Shown here: positions 1-9,694 of the stretch, one piece after another
Layout: each line of letters starts with the position of its first letter
Position numbering within the stretch: position 1 is the stretch's first letter
DNA from: Burkholderiaceae bacterium
GTDB taxonomy: Bacteria; Pseudomonadota; Gammaproteobacteria; Burkholderiales; Burkholderiaceae
Direction of reading: 5' to 3'
Length of the DNA stretch: 33,379 nt
Assembly: GCA_947482555.1 (NCBI GenBank)
Contig: CANKKB010000005.1
Location: 1-33,379, forward strand
The notes under the pieces: generated by a model
What the model was told of the DNA's origin: nothing
Database searches by the model: none
The model's input: the letters and a program-made list of their open reading frames with translations, nothing else
Program-made: the position numbers and the translations under genes

Positions 1-551
1 CTAAGTACCTCTGGATTGGTTGTTCTGATAGCCGAGTACCCGCCAATGAGATTGTTGATCTGCTTCCGGGAGAGCTCTTTGTCCATCGCAATGTGGCTAA
101 CGTAGTGGTGCATACTGATCTCAATTGCCTCTCAGTTTTACAGTTTGCGATTGATTTACTAAAAGTTGAACATGTTTTAGTTGTTGGCCATTATGGCTGT
201 GCTGGTGTGCATGCAGCACTTAGCGGCCGGCGCGTAGGACTTGCTGACAATTGGTTGCGGCATGTGAAAGATGTAGGTCAAATGCATGAGCGCTATTTAG
301 GGGAAGCCCTACCGACAGCAAAAAAACAAGATCGCTTATGCGAACTCAATGTGATCGAACAGGTGGTGAATGTCTGCGAAACAACCATCGTGCAAGATGC
401 TTGGTCTCGCGGACAAGAATTAACTATTCATGGCTGGGCTTACCGTTTAGAAAATGGCCTTATTAACGATTTAGGCATGACCGTAGGCGCGCCCGCTGAA
501 CTAGCTATTGCCTATTCTAATAGTCTCGCACGTTATCAAGCAGAACAATAA
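1..551 (+). CDS. can: Beta-class carbonic anhydrase (5' truncated by window edge)
   Basis: Frame open from the window start: KYLWIGCSDSRVPANEI...LFVHRNVANVV...VVGHYGCAGV; CxDSR and HxxC zinc-site motifs of beta-carbonic anhydrases. Confidence 0.93.
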   Translation, partial: KYLWIGCSDSRVPANEIVDLLPGELFVHRNVANVVVHTDLNCLSVLQFAIDLLKVEHVLVVGHYGCAGVHAALSGRRVGLADNWLRHVKDVGQMHERYLGEALPTAKKQDRLCELNVIEQVVNVCETTIVQDAWSRGQELTIHGWAYRLENGLINDLGMTVGAPAELAIAYSNSLARYQAEQ

Positions 552-596
552 AATAGGTGCGCAGGGCGGTTCTGTCTTTACTGATGTGAGGCAGTT

Positions 597-1490
597 TTGA
601 GCTGGCTTAAATCTGCATTGAACCATCTTTTGGTAGGGCTTTTAAATGCTTTAACCTATTTACCATATCCTGCCCTAGTACACCTGGGTTATGGCCTGGG
701 CTGGTTAGCGGCCCATATTCCTAGCGAACGGCGGCAGGTTGTTAAGACTAACTTACAGCACTGCTTTCCAGAACTTAGTACTAAAGCAATTTCTTCGTTG
801 GCTGTTGCGCATTGGTGTTTATTGGGTCGTAGCTTATTAGAACGTAGCATCATTTGGCGCGGCTCAATAAAGCAACTGAGTAACATGATTGAAGTTCGTT
901 CTGCGGTTGATCTGGCCGACCGCAAACCCCGCATTTTAGTCAACCCGCACTTCGTCGGAATTGAGGGCAGTATTATTATTAGCGCGCTGGCTAAAGAACA
1001 CAACTGGCCGCGCACTTCGGGGTTTTTTCAGCGCATGAAAACCCCTTTCTTTAATCAAAAAATTATTACTTGGCGCAATCGCTTCGGCGGAAACTCGATT
1101 GAGCGCGAGGGCAATATGATTCAGTTGATCCGCGAAATACGCGATGGTAATTTTGTGATTATTGCACCTGATATTGATTTAGGAATTAAAGATTCTGCCT
1201 TCGTGCCTTTTTTTGGCATTCTTACAAACACGATTACCGCCGTTTCGCGTCTAGCACAAGTGACTAAAGCCGAAGTTTGTATTATGAGTACCACCTTAAA
1301 AGTAGATGAATCTGGTTATATTTGTGAAATTCGTGCGCCGCTAGCAGACTTTCCCAGTACCGATGTCAATGCCGATACTGCTTTCTTAAATCAGCAAATC
1401 GAAATCCTGGTGCGTGAGCGTCCAGCAGAATACTATTGGGTGCATAAACGTTTCAAAAATAGACCAAATGGGGAAACTAGTTTTTATTAA
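597..1490 (+). CDS. lpxL: Lipid A biosynthesis (lauroyl/myristoyl) acyltransferase, LpxL/HtrB family; probable TTG start
   Basis: MSWLKSALNHLLVGLLNALTYLPYPALVHLGYGLGWL; NPHFVGIEG (HX4E-like) acyltransferase motif. Confidence 0.85.
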   Translation: MSWLKSALNHLLVGLLNALTYLPYPALVHLGYGLGWLAAHIPSERRQVVKTNLQHCFPELSTKAISSLAVAHWCLLGRSLLERSIIWRGSIKQLSNMIEVRSAVDLADRKPRILVNPHFVGIEGSIIISALAKEHNWPRTSGFFQRMKTPFFNQKIITWRNRFGGNSIEREGNMIQLIREIRDGNFVIIAPDIDLGIKDSAFVPFFGILTNTITAVSRLAQVTKAEVCIMSTTLKVDESGYICEIRAPLADFPSTDVNADTAFLNQQIEILVRERPAEYYWVHKRFKNRPNGETSFY

Positions 1491-1506
1491 GCTTTATCAT
1501 GAAGGT

Positions 1507-2259
1507 ATGACTGAGCGTATTGGACTATTTGCAGATTTGCACAGTAATTTAGAAGCTTTTGAAGCTTGTATGGCACGGGCGGGCGAGCTTGGCGTAACCC
1601 GCATGGTTTTTTTGGGTGATCTAGTTGGCTATAACGCAGATCCTGTAGCAGTATTAGATCGTATTGGTGACCTTATTGAAGCCAAAAAAGCCTTGGCTGT
1701 ACTAGGTAATCATGATGCCGCCATCTTTGAGGATTACAGCAAACGCATGAATAAATCAGCCTGGACCGCGATTGAATGGACTCGCTCCCAATTATCAACC
1801 CAGCATATTGATTTCTTAAAAAATCTCCCTTTAATTTTGCATGAGGAAGAAATTTGTTTTACACATGCCTCTGCCCATCATCCGGAAGAGTGGAATTACA
1901 TTACCGACAATCTCAGCGCTTGGAATTGTGTTGAAAGCGCAAACAAACCGTACACGTTTGTGGGGCACGTTCATGAACAAGCGCTTTTTTATCAAACTGC
2001 AGTTGGCAAATTATTGCGCTTTGCTCCTCACCATAGCGAGCCAGTTCCAGTATGGCGCTATCGTCGTTGGGTAGGTATTGTGGGGTCTTTAGGTCAGCCG
2101 CGCGATGGCATAGCTGAAGCCTGTTTTGCAATATTTGAACCAGCCATTGAAAGCTTAAGTTTTCATCGTGTGCCTTACGATAACTACACTGCCGCTGAAA
2201 AAGTGCGCTTAGCTGGTTTGCCAGATAACCTAGCCACTCGACTCATTACTGGTAAATAA
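1507..2259 (+). CDS. Metallophosphoesterase family protein
   Basis: IGLFADLHSNLEAF, FLGDLVGYNADP, VLGNHDAA, FVGHVH calcineurin-like phosphoesterase motifs; start moved from ORF 1414 to ATG 1507 (MTERIGLFAD). Confidence 0.88.
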   Translation: MTERIGLFADLHSNLEAFEACMARAGELGVTRMVFLGDLVGYNADPVAVLDRIGDLIEAKKALAVLGNHDAAIFEDYSKRMNKSAWTAIEWTRSQLSTQHIDFLKNLPLILHEEEICFTHASAHHPEEWNYITDNLSAWNCVESANKPYTFVGHVHEQALFYQTAVGKLLRFAPHHSEPVPVWRYRRWVGIVGSLGQPRDGIAEACFAIFEPAIESLSFHRVPYDNYTAAEKVRLAGLPDNLATRLITGK

Positions 2260-2262
2260 TTG

Positions 2263-3687
2263 ATGGCCACGCCAACCATGCCTGCAATAGAAGCGGTTGA
2301 TGATATTTTTCAAGAGGGCAAAATTGTTGATGGGTTTTTATTGGGCAAGGAACTGCATCGCGGCGGCATGGCAAGTCTCTATTCAGCAAAGAAGCCGGGT
2401 ATTGATTTTCCTATTCTGTTAAAAATTCCGCGCGTGGGGCGCGATCAGCCTGTTGAAAGTCTGGTGGCTTTTGAAACTGAACTCACTATTTTACGTTCAC
2501 TCAAAAGTCCATTCATTCCCCAATTTTTTGGTGCCGGCAATATGGCTACGCGACCATATATTGCAATGGAACAAATACATGGCAAAGCGCTTGAAGAGGC
2601 CATCAAGGCAGGTAAAGTATTTTCAATTGCTGAAGTGATACAAATTGGTGTCGATCTCGCGAATGCTGTGCAATCTATTCATGCGCAGGATGCTATTCAT
2701 CTTGATCTGAAGCCGGATAATATTTTGCTTGATGACCAAGGTAAATTAACCCTAATTGATTTTGGACTTGCACATCACGCCCGCTATCCCGATTTACTCG
2801 CGGAAGAAATGCTCAAAGGCGTAGGTTCTGCGCCTTATATTTCACCAGAACAAGTAATGGGGGTACGTGATGATTGGCGTAGTGATTTTTTTTCAATTGG
2901 GGTCATTCTGTATGAATTGTTAACTGGTGAATTACCTTTTGGTAATCCTCAAACTATGAGAGGATTACGGAACCGTATGTGGGCAGAACCATTTCCACCG
3001 CGCGCTCTTCGCAAAGAAATTCCCCGCTGGCTTCAAGAGGTAGTGCTGCGCTGCTTAGAGCCCAGGGCTGCTGACCGCTATCAAAGCGCCATCCAATTGC
3101 GCCAAGCACTACTTAATCCCAATTCAGTTAAATTAACCGAAAGAGCCGAACGAATTGAGCCCCCTAGTCTTTGGGGAAAAATTCTGCGCTGGTTTAGGGC
3201 TGCAGGATATGAGCCTTCAGCGTGCCCCTTACCCAGCGCTGCCATTCAAAATGCGCCGTTGATTATTGCAGCGCTCGATACTCGCCAAGGGGATACTCTT
3301 TTACTGAAGCGGATGCAAAACGCCGCAAAAAATCTCCTTTTTGCAGCACCCGAAAGCCGTCTCATTTGCCTGGCAGCCATTACGGGAACCCCAACTTATG
3401 AAGGTAATATAGAAATTGAAACAGCTAGTGGTATTGTGCGCGGCCATTTAGTGCAATTAATGGAATGGGCTAAACCGTTAAAGTTACCTCCCGAGCGAAT
3501 TTCGTATCATGTCGTTGAGGCCTTAGACCCTGCACACAGAATAGTGGAATTTGCTAAAGATAATGATGCTTCGCTTATTTTAATTGGCGCTTCCCATAAA
3601 ACCCCCAATCTCGTTACGCCATGGCGTACTGCTATGACCAAAATTGTTGAAGAATCTCCCTGTAGCGTTCATATTGTACGGACCTAA
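2263..3687 (+). CDS. Serine/threonine protein kinase with C-terminal universal-stress-protein (UspA-like) domain
   Basis: HLDLKPDNILL, DFGLA, SAPYISPEQVMG, DFFSIGVILYELLTGELPF kinase subdomains; C-terminal LILIGASHKTPN...SPCSVHIVR UspA-like. Confidence 0.88.
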   Translation: MATPTMPAIEAVDDIFQEGKIVDGFLLGKELHRGGMASLYSAKKPGIDFPILLKIPRVGRDQPVESLVAFETELTILRSLKSPFIPQFFGAGNMATRPYIAMEQIHGKALEEAIKAGKVFSIAEVIQIGVDLANAVQSIHAQDAIHLDLKPDNILLDDQGKLTLIDFGLAHHARYPDLLAEEMLKGVGSAPYISPEQVMGVRDDWRSDFFSIGVILYELLTGELPFGNPQTMRGLRNRMWAEPFPPRALRKEIPRWLQEVVLRCLEPRAADRYQSAIQLRQALLNPNSVKLTERAERIEPPSLWGKILRWFRAAGYEPSACPLPSAAIQNAPLIIAALDTRQGDTLLLKRMQNAAKNLLFAAPESRLICLAAITGTPTYEGNIEIETASGIVRGHLVQLMEWAKPLKLPPERISYHVVEALDPAHRIVEFAKDNDASLILIGASHKTPNLVTPWRTAMTKIVEESPCSVHIVRT

Positions 3688-3698
3688 AATTGACCTAA

Positions 3699-4454
3699 AT
3701 GAATACCGCCAATCAACCACCGGAAAAAGTACGGGTTTCTAAATTATTATCAGAGCTTGGGTTATGCTCACGCCGTGAGGCAGATGGCTATATTGAACAA
3801 GGTCTAGTGACCGTTGATGGCGAATTAGTATCTGAGCTTGGTACGCGCGCATTTCGGCATCAAAAAATTGAGCTTCATGCAGCTGCCCAACGACAACAAG
3901 AGGCGCGCATCACGGTAATTTTAAATAAACCCATTGGCTTTATTTCCCATTTAGATGATGATCAAGCTTACCAGCCGGCGGCATCTCTCATTACAGCCGA
4001 ACATTATTTTGCCAATCCACTAGAACCCAATCGTAGTGGACGTTTTAATACTCGCGGCCTCGCCCCAGCTGGTCGACTTGATATCGACTCTACGGGCATG
4101 CTAGTCCTAACCCAAGATGGTCGCATTGCCAAGCTACTTATTGGTGAAGACAGTCCGATTGAAAAAGAATATCTAGTGCGGGTAACAGGCAAGTTATCGG
4201 CTGCCGGTCTTGAACAACTGAATCATGGCTTATCACTAGATGGGCAATTACTTAAACGCGCGAAAGTGAGCTGGCAAAATGAAGATCAATTGCGCTTTGT
4301 CCTTCGCGAAGGGCGCAAAAGGCAAATTCGGCGGATGTGTGAACTCGTTGATCTGAAGGTGGTTGGTTTAAAACGAATACGTATTGGCCAAATTAGCTTG
4401 GGGCCCCTACCATTAGGGCAATGGCGCTACCTCAAGGTGGACGAGCGGTTTTAA
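3699..4454 (+). CDS. Pseudouridine synthase, RsuA/RluB/RluE/RluF family with S4 domain
   Basis: RVSKLLSELGLCSRREADGYIEQGLVTVDG (S4), GRLDIDSTGMLVLTQDG, EGRKRQIRRMCE. Confidence 0.9.
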   Translation: MNTANQPPEKVRVSKLLSELGLCSRREADGYIEQGLVTVDGELVSELGTRAFRHQKIELHAAAQRQQEARITVILNKPIGFISHLDDDQAYQPAASLITAEHYFANPLEPNRSGRFNTRGLAPAGRLDIDSTGMLVLTQDGRIAKLLIGEDSPIEKEYLVRVTGKLSAAGLEQLNHGLSLDGQLLKRAKVSWQNEDQLRFVLREGRKRQIRRMCELVDLKVVGLKRIRIGQISLGPLPLGQWRYLKVDERF

Positions 4455-4467
4455 TTGCGCGCGCACT

Positions 4468-4473
4468 TATAAT
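4468..4473 (+). promoter_or_regulatory. Candidate -10 element (TATAAT) upstream of prfC
   Basis: CACTTATAATAGG; perfect TATAAT hexamer ~35 nt before the inferred prfC start; no convincing -35. Confidence 0.4.
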
Positions 4474-4507
4474 AGGCGCTTTTCTGATATTTCAACGATA
4501 GCGCCCC

Positions 4508-6136
4508 ATCGAAACATATTCACCCGATAGCACGGCTGCAGAAGTTCAGCGGCGACGTAGCTTTGCCATTATTTCCCACCCAGATGCGGGAAAAACGACT
4601 CTGACAGAAAAATTGCTGCTGTATGCTGGCGCAATTCAGATTGCTGGGAGCGTTAAAGCCCGTAAAGCCAGCCGGCACGCAACTTCCGATTGGATGGAGA
4701 TTGAAAAGCAACGCGGTATTTCTGTGGCAAGCTCAGTCATGCAAATGGAATATCGCGATTGCATTATCAATTTGCTAGATACCCCTGGCCACCAAGATTT
4801 TTCAGAAGATACCTATCGCGTTTTAACTGCAGTCGATTCAGCCCTCATGGTCATTGACGCTGCGAATGGTGTTGAAGCACAAACCTTACGGCTACTGGAA
4901 GTTTGTCGGGCACGTCATACGCCGCTAGTAACTTTTATTAATAAAATGGATCGAGAAGTCAAAAGTCCACTTGATTTAATGGATGAAATTGAAACTGCCT
5001 TAGGTATGGCTGTGGTACCTTTTACTTGGCCAGTTGGAATGGGTAAATCATTTGCAGGAGTAATTGATATCGCCCAATCCAAAATGCGCTTATTTAAAGC
5101 AGGTGAAGATCGCGTTTCCGAAAGCAGCAATACATTTATTGATATTCATGATCCTGAATTAAAAAAACGGCTTGGCAGTGATTTAGATGAAGCACTTGCT
5201 GCCGTCGATTTGATTCGTAATGCCATGCCGGCATTTGATCGCGCGGCGTTTTTGGCTGGGAAACAGTCGCCAGTTTTTTTTGGCTCCGCAATTAATAATT
5301 TTGGCGTACGGGAAATTCTAAATACTTTAGTTGAGCTTGCGCCAGCCCCTGGCTCTCGCAAAGCATTACAACGCGAAGTAGAGCCTGCCGAGCCTAAGTT
5401 TTCAGCGATGGTATTTAAAATTCAAGCCAATATGGATCCTGCGCACCGTGATAGAGTGGCCTTTTTACGTATTTGCTCGGGACACTTTAAGCGCGGCATG
5501 CGTTTAAAAATTTGTCGTAATGGTAAGGAAATTCGTACCAATAATGCGCTGTCTTTCTTATCTCAGCGTCGCGATATATTAGATGAGGCCTTCCCCGGCG
5601 ACATTATTGGCCTACCTAATCACGGCTTGCTGCGTTTGGGTGATAGCTTAAGTGAAGGTGAAGAACTGCAATTTACTGGCCTGCCTTTTTTTGCGCCAGA
5701 AATTTTTCGCATGGTTGAATCAGCCGATCCAATGCGCTCCAAACAATTGCGTATTGGTCTAATGCAGTTAGGCGAAGAAGGCGCTATTCAAGTTTTTCGT
5801 CCCGTTGCTGGTGGCCCGATGTTACTGGGTGCTTTTGGACAACTGCAATTTGAGGTTGTCAGTCATCGCTTGAAAAGCGAATATGGAGCGGAGGTTCGCT
5901 TACTGCCTGCACGTTTTAATTTAGCTCGTTGGGTTAGTTCGGACGACCCACTGATCCTCAAAAAATTTATTCAAGAAAATTCCCATCGAATGGCTGAGGA
6001 TGTAGTAAACGCACCTGTATTTTTAGCAGCGCATAAATCTGAACTTGATGTTGCTCAACAACGTTGGGAAGCAATTCGCTTTCATGCCTTACGCGAACAT
6101 GCAGGCTTGGTTTATCAGTCAGCACTGGCAGGATAA
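4508..6136 (+). CDS. prfC: Peptide chain release factor 3 (RF3); apparent non-canonical ATC start
   Basis: IETYSPDSTAAEVQRRRSFAIISHPDAGKTTLTEKLLLYAGAIQ...SDWMEIEKQRGIS...LLDTPGHQDF...TFINKMDRE. The supplied ORF (4613) loses the P-loop; frame is open back to TAG at 4499-4501. Confidence 0.9.
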   Translation: METYSPDSTAAEVQRRRSFAIISHPDAGKTTLTEKLLLYAGAIQIAGSVKARKASRHATSDWMEIEKQRGISVASSVMQMEYRDCIINLLDTPGHQDFSEDTYRVLTAVDSALMVIDAANGVEAQTLRLLEVCRARHTPLVTFINKMDREVKSPLDLMDEIETALGMAVVPFTWPVGMGKSFAGVIDIAQSKMRLFKAGEDRVSESSNTFIDIHDPELKKRLGSDLDEALAAVDLIRNAMPAFDRAAFLAGKQSPVFFGSAINNFGVREILNTLVELAPAPGSRKALQREVEPAEPKFSAMVFKIQANMDPAHRDRVAFLRICSGHFKRGMRLKICRNGKEIRTNNALSFLSQRRDILDEAFPGDIIGLPNHGLLRLGDSLSEGEELQFTGLPFFAPEIFRMVESADPMRSKQLRIGLMQLGEEGAIQVFRPVAGGPMLLGAFGQLQFEVVSHRLKSEYGAEVRLLPARFNLARWVSSDDPLILKKFIQENSHRMAEDVVNAPVFLAAHKSELDVAQQRWEAIRFHALREHAGLVYQSALAG

Positions 6137-6163
6137 AGCGCTGAGTTGTGCGCATTCTGTAAA

Positions 6164-7060
6164 TTAAAGGCTGCTCTTAAGTCTCGCCCTAATGATGGGC
6201 CAATAAATATTAATTCCTAAACCTGCTATCACTAAAGTGGCAGCGGCAATTTTCCAAAGCGGCAAAGGTTCACTCAAGAAAATCGCAGCTGAACCGATTC
6301 CTAAAACAGGTACTAACAATGAAATGGGCGCAACTACTGCGGCCGGGTGGCGGGCTAAAAGCCAGGCCCAAGCGGCAAACCCAAATAAGGTATTGCCCCA
6401 AGACTGCCATAAGATGGCCGCCCATAAGGTGCTGTTAAGGCCGCCTAAACTAGTCTGAATTAAATCCCAGCCCTCAAAGATTAGCGACAGAACAATTAAC
6501 GGGATGACGCTAAAGATGCTCGACCAAACCACATATGCGAGCATATTGACTTTGCCGGCGTTGCGACTAACCGTGTTGCCTATACCCCATGATAATGCCC
6601 CTAGTAATACCAAAGCCAAACCCAGGAAATCAGTATCTTGATCAGTATGGCTTGTAATGATGCCTAATCCAACGAGGCAAACCAACAAAGCGATGAATTG
6701 GAATTGACGAATCTGCTCACGCGCAAAGTACATAGCTAGGCCAATAGTAAAGAAGGCCTGACTTTGGACTACCACCGAAGAAAGGCCGGCAGAAATATGG
6801 CTTTGCACAGCGATGTATAAGAGGCCAAATTGACCAACGCCTATAAAAAAACCGTAAGCGGCTAGGTTTAACCAAGATACTTTTGGTTTTGGTAAAAAAA
6901 AGATCGCCGGTAATAAGGCGAAGACAAAGCGCAAGGCGGCGAATAGTAAAGGTGGCAGAGTAAATAGTGTGAGCTTAATCACCACAAAATTACTGCCCCA
7001 AACGGCTACCACTGCTAAAGCCAATAGAAAATGGCTGGTAGGTAATTTTTCATTACCCAT
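6164..7060 (-). CDS. EamA/DMT-family transporter
   Basis: ~10 hydrophobic segments; WGSNFVVIKL, duplicated EamA-type repeats. Confidence 0.85.
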   Translation of the reverse strand: MGNEKLPTSHFLLALAVVAVWGSNFVVIKLTLFTLPPLLFAALRFVFALLPAIFFLPKPKVSWLNLAAYGFFIGVGQFGLLYIAVQSHISAGLSSVVVQSQAFFTIGLAMYFAREQIRQFQFIALLVCLVGLGIITSHTDQDTDFLGLALVLLGALSWGIGNTVSRNAGKVNMLAYVVWSSIFSVIPLIVLSLIFEGWDLIQTSLGGLNSTLWAAILWQSWGNTLFGFAAWAWLLARHPAAVVAPISLLVPVLGIGSAAIFLSEPLPLWKIAAATLVIAGLGINIYWPIIRARLKSSL

Positions 7061-8675
7061 GCAGAGGCTTTTGTTGTATTAATTCTGCTAGTCGTTGCGC
7101 AAGCATCATGGTTGGTGCTGCTGTATTACCCGAAGTAATAGCGGGCATTGCCGCAGCATCAGCTAATCGTAAACCGTAAATTCCCTTAACGCGTAATTCT
7201 GCGTCTAATACCGCCTGCGGATCGTCTTTTGCGCCCATCTTGCAAGTTCCTACCGGATGAAAGATGGTCGTCCCAATATTACGGGCAGCCTCTATTAGCT
7301 CAACCTCGCTTTGAAATTGCAAACCAGGCTTAAATTCTTCAGGCTGAAAGGGTGCAAATGCAGGACTACCAATAATTTTACGAGTCAAGGTTAAAGCCTC
7401 AACTGCAACCCGACAATCTTCTGGAGTTGATAAGTAATTGGTGGTAATTATCGGCGCTGCGTTGCAATCTGTTGAGTTGATGTGTACGCTGCCTCTAGAG
7501 GTGGGCCTTAAGTTACATACACTTGCAGTAAACGCATTAAAGTCATGTAAATTTTCGCCAAATTTTTCAAGTGATAAGGGCTGTACATGGTATTCCAAAT
7601 TAGCGTGCTTTTGCTCTGGCGAACTATAGGCAAAGGCCCCTAATTGCGATGGTGCCATGGCCATAGGGCCAGAGCGCTTGAAGAGATACTCCATACCAAT
7701 CATCGCCTTACCCCAAAGTGATTTGGCTTTGGTGTTAAGGGTCTCAAGGTTTTTAATTTTATAAATCATGCGTAGCTGCAAATGATCTTGTAAATTTTCA
7801 CCTACCCCCGGCAAATCTGCGTGGACTGGAATTCCTAATTGTTGGAGGCGGGGAGCCGCACCAATACCAGAACGCTCTAAAATTTGTACGCTACCAATAG
7901 CACCTGCGCATAAGATTACTTCTTGCGTACAAGCTACGGTTTGCAAGTGCTGGCCTTTAATAAACGCTACGCCTTCACAACGCTTAGTAGAGGGATTAAT
8001 CGTCAGCTTTTGCACCACTGCTTCAGTGATAACGTGAAGGTTCTTCCTGCTGGTAGTGTTTTTTAAAAAAGCTCCAGCAGCATTTAAGCGCCAGCCCGAC
8101 TTTTGATTCACATCAAAATAGCCCACGCCAAAGTTATCCCCACGATTAAAGTCCTCACTTGCAGGGATGCCCTGTTCTTGCGCCGCCTCTTTAAATATCT
8201 CTAAGATCGGCCAATTTAAGCGCTGGCGCTCGACACGCCATTCGCCACCAGCCCCATGCCAGCTATTTTGGCCGCCATAATAATCTTCAAATTCTTTGAA
8301 TCTGTTTAGGGAAGGTTGCCAGCCCCAAGCAGCATCGCCAGTTTCCTGCGCCCAGAAATCATAATCTGCAGTCTGTCCGCGCATATAAATCATGCCGTTA
8401 ATGGAAGATGATCCACCCAATACTTTGCCGCGTGGATAAATTAAACTGCGTCCATTTAAACCCGGGTCAGGCGCAGTACGAAAACGCCAATCAGTGCGCG
8501 GGTTGTCAATGCAATACAAATAGCCTACGGGAATATGAATCCAGAGGTAATTATCTTTTGTACCGGCCTCTACTAGTAATACGGTAATTGTAGGGTCTTC
8601 CGTTAGGCGCTTAGCCAACAAGCAACCTGCACTACCAGCGCCAATAATGATGTAGTCGTATTTTTTATCATTCAT
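7053..8675 (-). CDS. GMC family oxidoreductase (choline/alcohol dehydrogenase-like)
   Basis: YDYIIIGAGSAGCLLAKRLTED, YPRGKVLGGSSSINGMIYMRG, C-terminal FHPVGTCKMG...SGNTAAPTMMLAQR. Confidence 0.92.
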   Translation of the reverse strand: MNDKKYDYIIIGAGSAGCLLAKRLTEDPTITVLLVEAGTKDNYLWIHIPVGYLYCIDNPRTDWRFRTAPDPGLNGRSLIYPRGKVLGGSSSINGMIYMRGQTADYDFWAQETGDAAWGWQPSLNRFKEFEDYYGGQNSWHGAGGEWRVERQRLNWPILEIFKEAAQEQGIPASEDFNRGDNFGVGYFDVNQKSGWRLNAAGAFLKNTTSRKNLHVITEAVVQKLTINPSTKRCEGVAFIKGQHLQTVACTQEVILCAGAIGSVQILERSGIGAAPRLQQLGIPVHADLPGVGENLQDHLQLRMIYKIKNLETLNTKAKSLWGKAMIGMEYLFKRSGPMAMAPSQLGAFAYSSPEQKHANLEYHVQPLSLEKFGENLHDFNAFTASVCNLRPTSRGSVHINSTDCNAAPIITTNYLSTPEDCRVAVEALTLTRKIIGSPAFAPFQPEEFKPGLQFQSEVELIEAARNIGTTIFHPVGTCKMGAKDDPQAVLDAELRVKGIYGLRLADAAAMPAITSGNTAAPTMMLAQRLAELIQQKPLHG

Positions 8676-8731
8676 GCCATAAACTTCAATTTATTAATTT
8701 AAGGCTGAATGGCTCATTAATTTTTTTAAAA

Positions 8732-8974
8732 TTAATTACAATTAAAAATATTAACAAATTGACTTTCGTTTTCTTTAAATGATGCTTTTTTGCCATACTT
8801 CACGCAATACGCATTGGCTTGTTCTGTTAACTTCTCCATCGATTCATTGCCACTACTAATTAAGGTAACTTGATTTGAATTAGATGCGTTAGTGAGTATA
8901 TTGGCACAAGCAGTCATACCAAGGGCAAGAAAAATGGGCGCCAAACGCATTGCCATATTTGTTTTCTGATTCAT
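8732..8974 (-). CDS. Small predicted lipoprotein of unknown function
   Basis: N-terminal signal with lipobox-like LGMTAC; 80 aa. Confidence 0.55.
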   Translation of the reverse strand: MNQKTNMAMRLAPIFLALGMTACANILTNASNSNQVTLISSGNESMEKLTEQANAYCVKYGKKASFKENESQFVNIFNCN

Positions 8975-9100
8975 TTTGCAGTTGCCTTAATTTTGGTTAT
9001 TCTGATTAATTTTAGCTTGCTCGCTCTTTAGCGCACTGGCTTTGCTAGAATAAGCCGTAATTCGTTGAAAGTGAACCTCAGAAATTAATAAAGGTATGGC

Positions 9101-9259
9101 ATGAAGAAATTGAGCAAAAAAGCAAAGCTCACCATTGGTTGGACTATATTAATGACGGTGATTGGTACCGCAATTTTGCATCAATTGGCTTTTTTCTTAT
9201 TGGGTTGTGTTTCAATTGCCCTGCTTCTCATCGCCAATCAAATGGGCAAGCTTGACTAA
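9101..9259 (+). CDS. Small predicted membrane protein (52 aa)
   Basis: MKKLSKKAKLTIGWTILMTVIGTAILHQLAFFLLGCVSIALLLIANQMGKLD*; not in the ORF track because of length; two hydrophobic stretches. Confidence 0.55.
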   Translation: MKKLSKKAKLTIGWTILMTVIGTAILHQLAFFLLGCVSIALLLIANQMGKLD

Positions 9260-9648
9260 TCGCTGCTGGGCACAAGTAAGAAGCCGATTAATACAGCAAA
9301 TAAGCCCACTATCACACTACCAAGCACATAACTGCTGGCAACTAAAAATTCTTTCTCGCGAATCAAATTAAATGTTTCGAGGCCGAAAGCAGAAAATGTT
9401 GTAAAACCCCCCATGATTCCAGTAATCATAAATAAGCGCGACTGGGATGAAAACATTTCAAATTTTAAAATGAGACCGGCTAACACACCAATAACTAAAC
9501 AGCCGATCACATTGACTAAAAAAGTGCCTAATGGAAATCGCCAGTCTAAGGTTTGATAAAGTACAAGGCCAGACAACTTGAAGCGGCAAACGGAACCAAT
9601 AGCACCGCCTAGGGCCACTAAAATTATCGGGGGAATAGCCTCAAACAT
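9256..9648 (-). CDS. crcB: Fluoride ion channel CrcB/Fluc
   Basis: ALGGAIGSVCRFKLSG, FPLGTFLVNVIGCLVIGVLAG, TTFSAFGLET. Confidence 0.93.
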   Translation of the reverse strand: MFEAIPPIILVALGGAIGSVCRFKLSGLVLYQTLDWRFPLGTFLVNVIGCLVIGVLAGLILKFEMFSSQSRLFMITGIMGGFTTFSAFGLETFNLIREKEFLVASSYVLGSVIVGLFAVLIGFLLVPSSD

Positions 9649-9694
9649 GAATTAAGCTCGCAATTAGTATTAGTACAGTATATAAAAATATTAT

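Noticed and set aside
689-1015. Antisense ORF 108 aa within lpxL, and other antisense/shifted ORFs (e.g. 1913-2131, 4004-4192, 5146-5361, 6237-6458, 25105-25548, 32451-32669, 33011-33370)
   Set aside because: Overlap clear conserved CDSs or, for 33011-33370, the ATPase, its terminator and the next gene; no family features.
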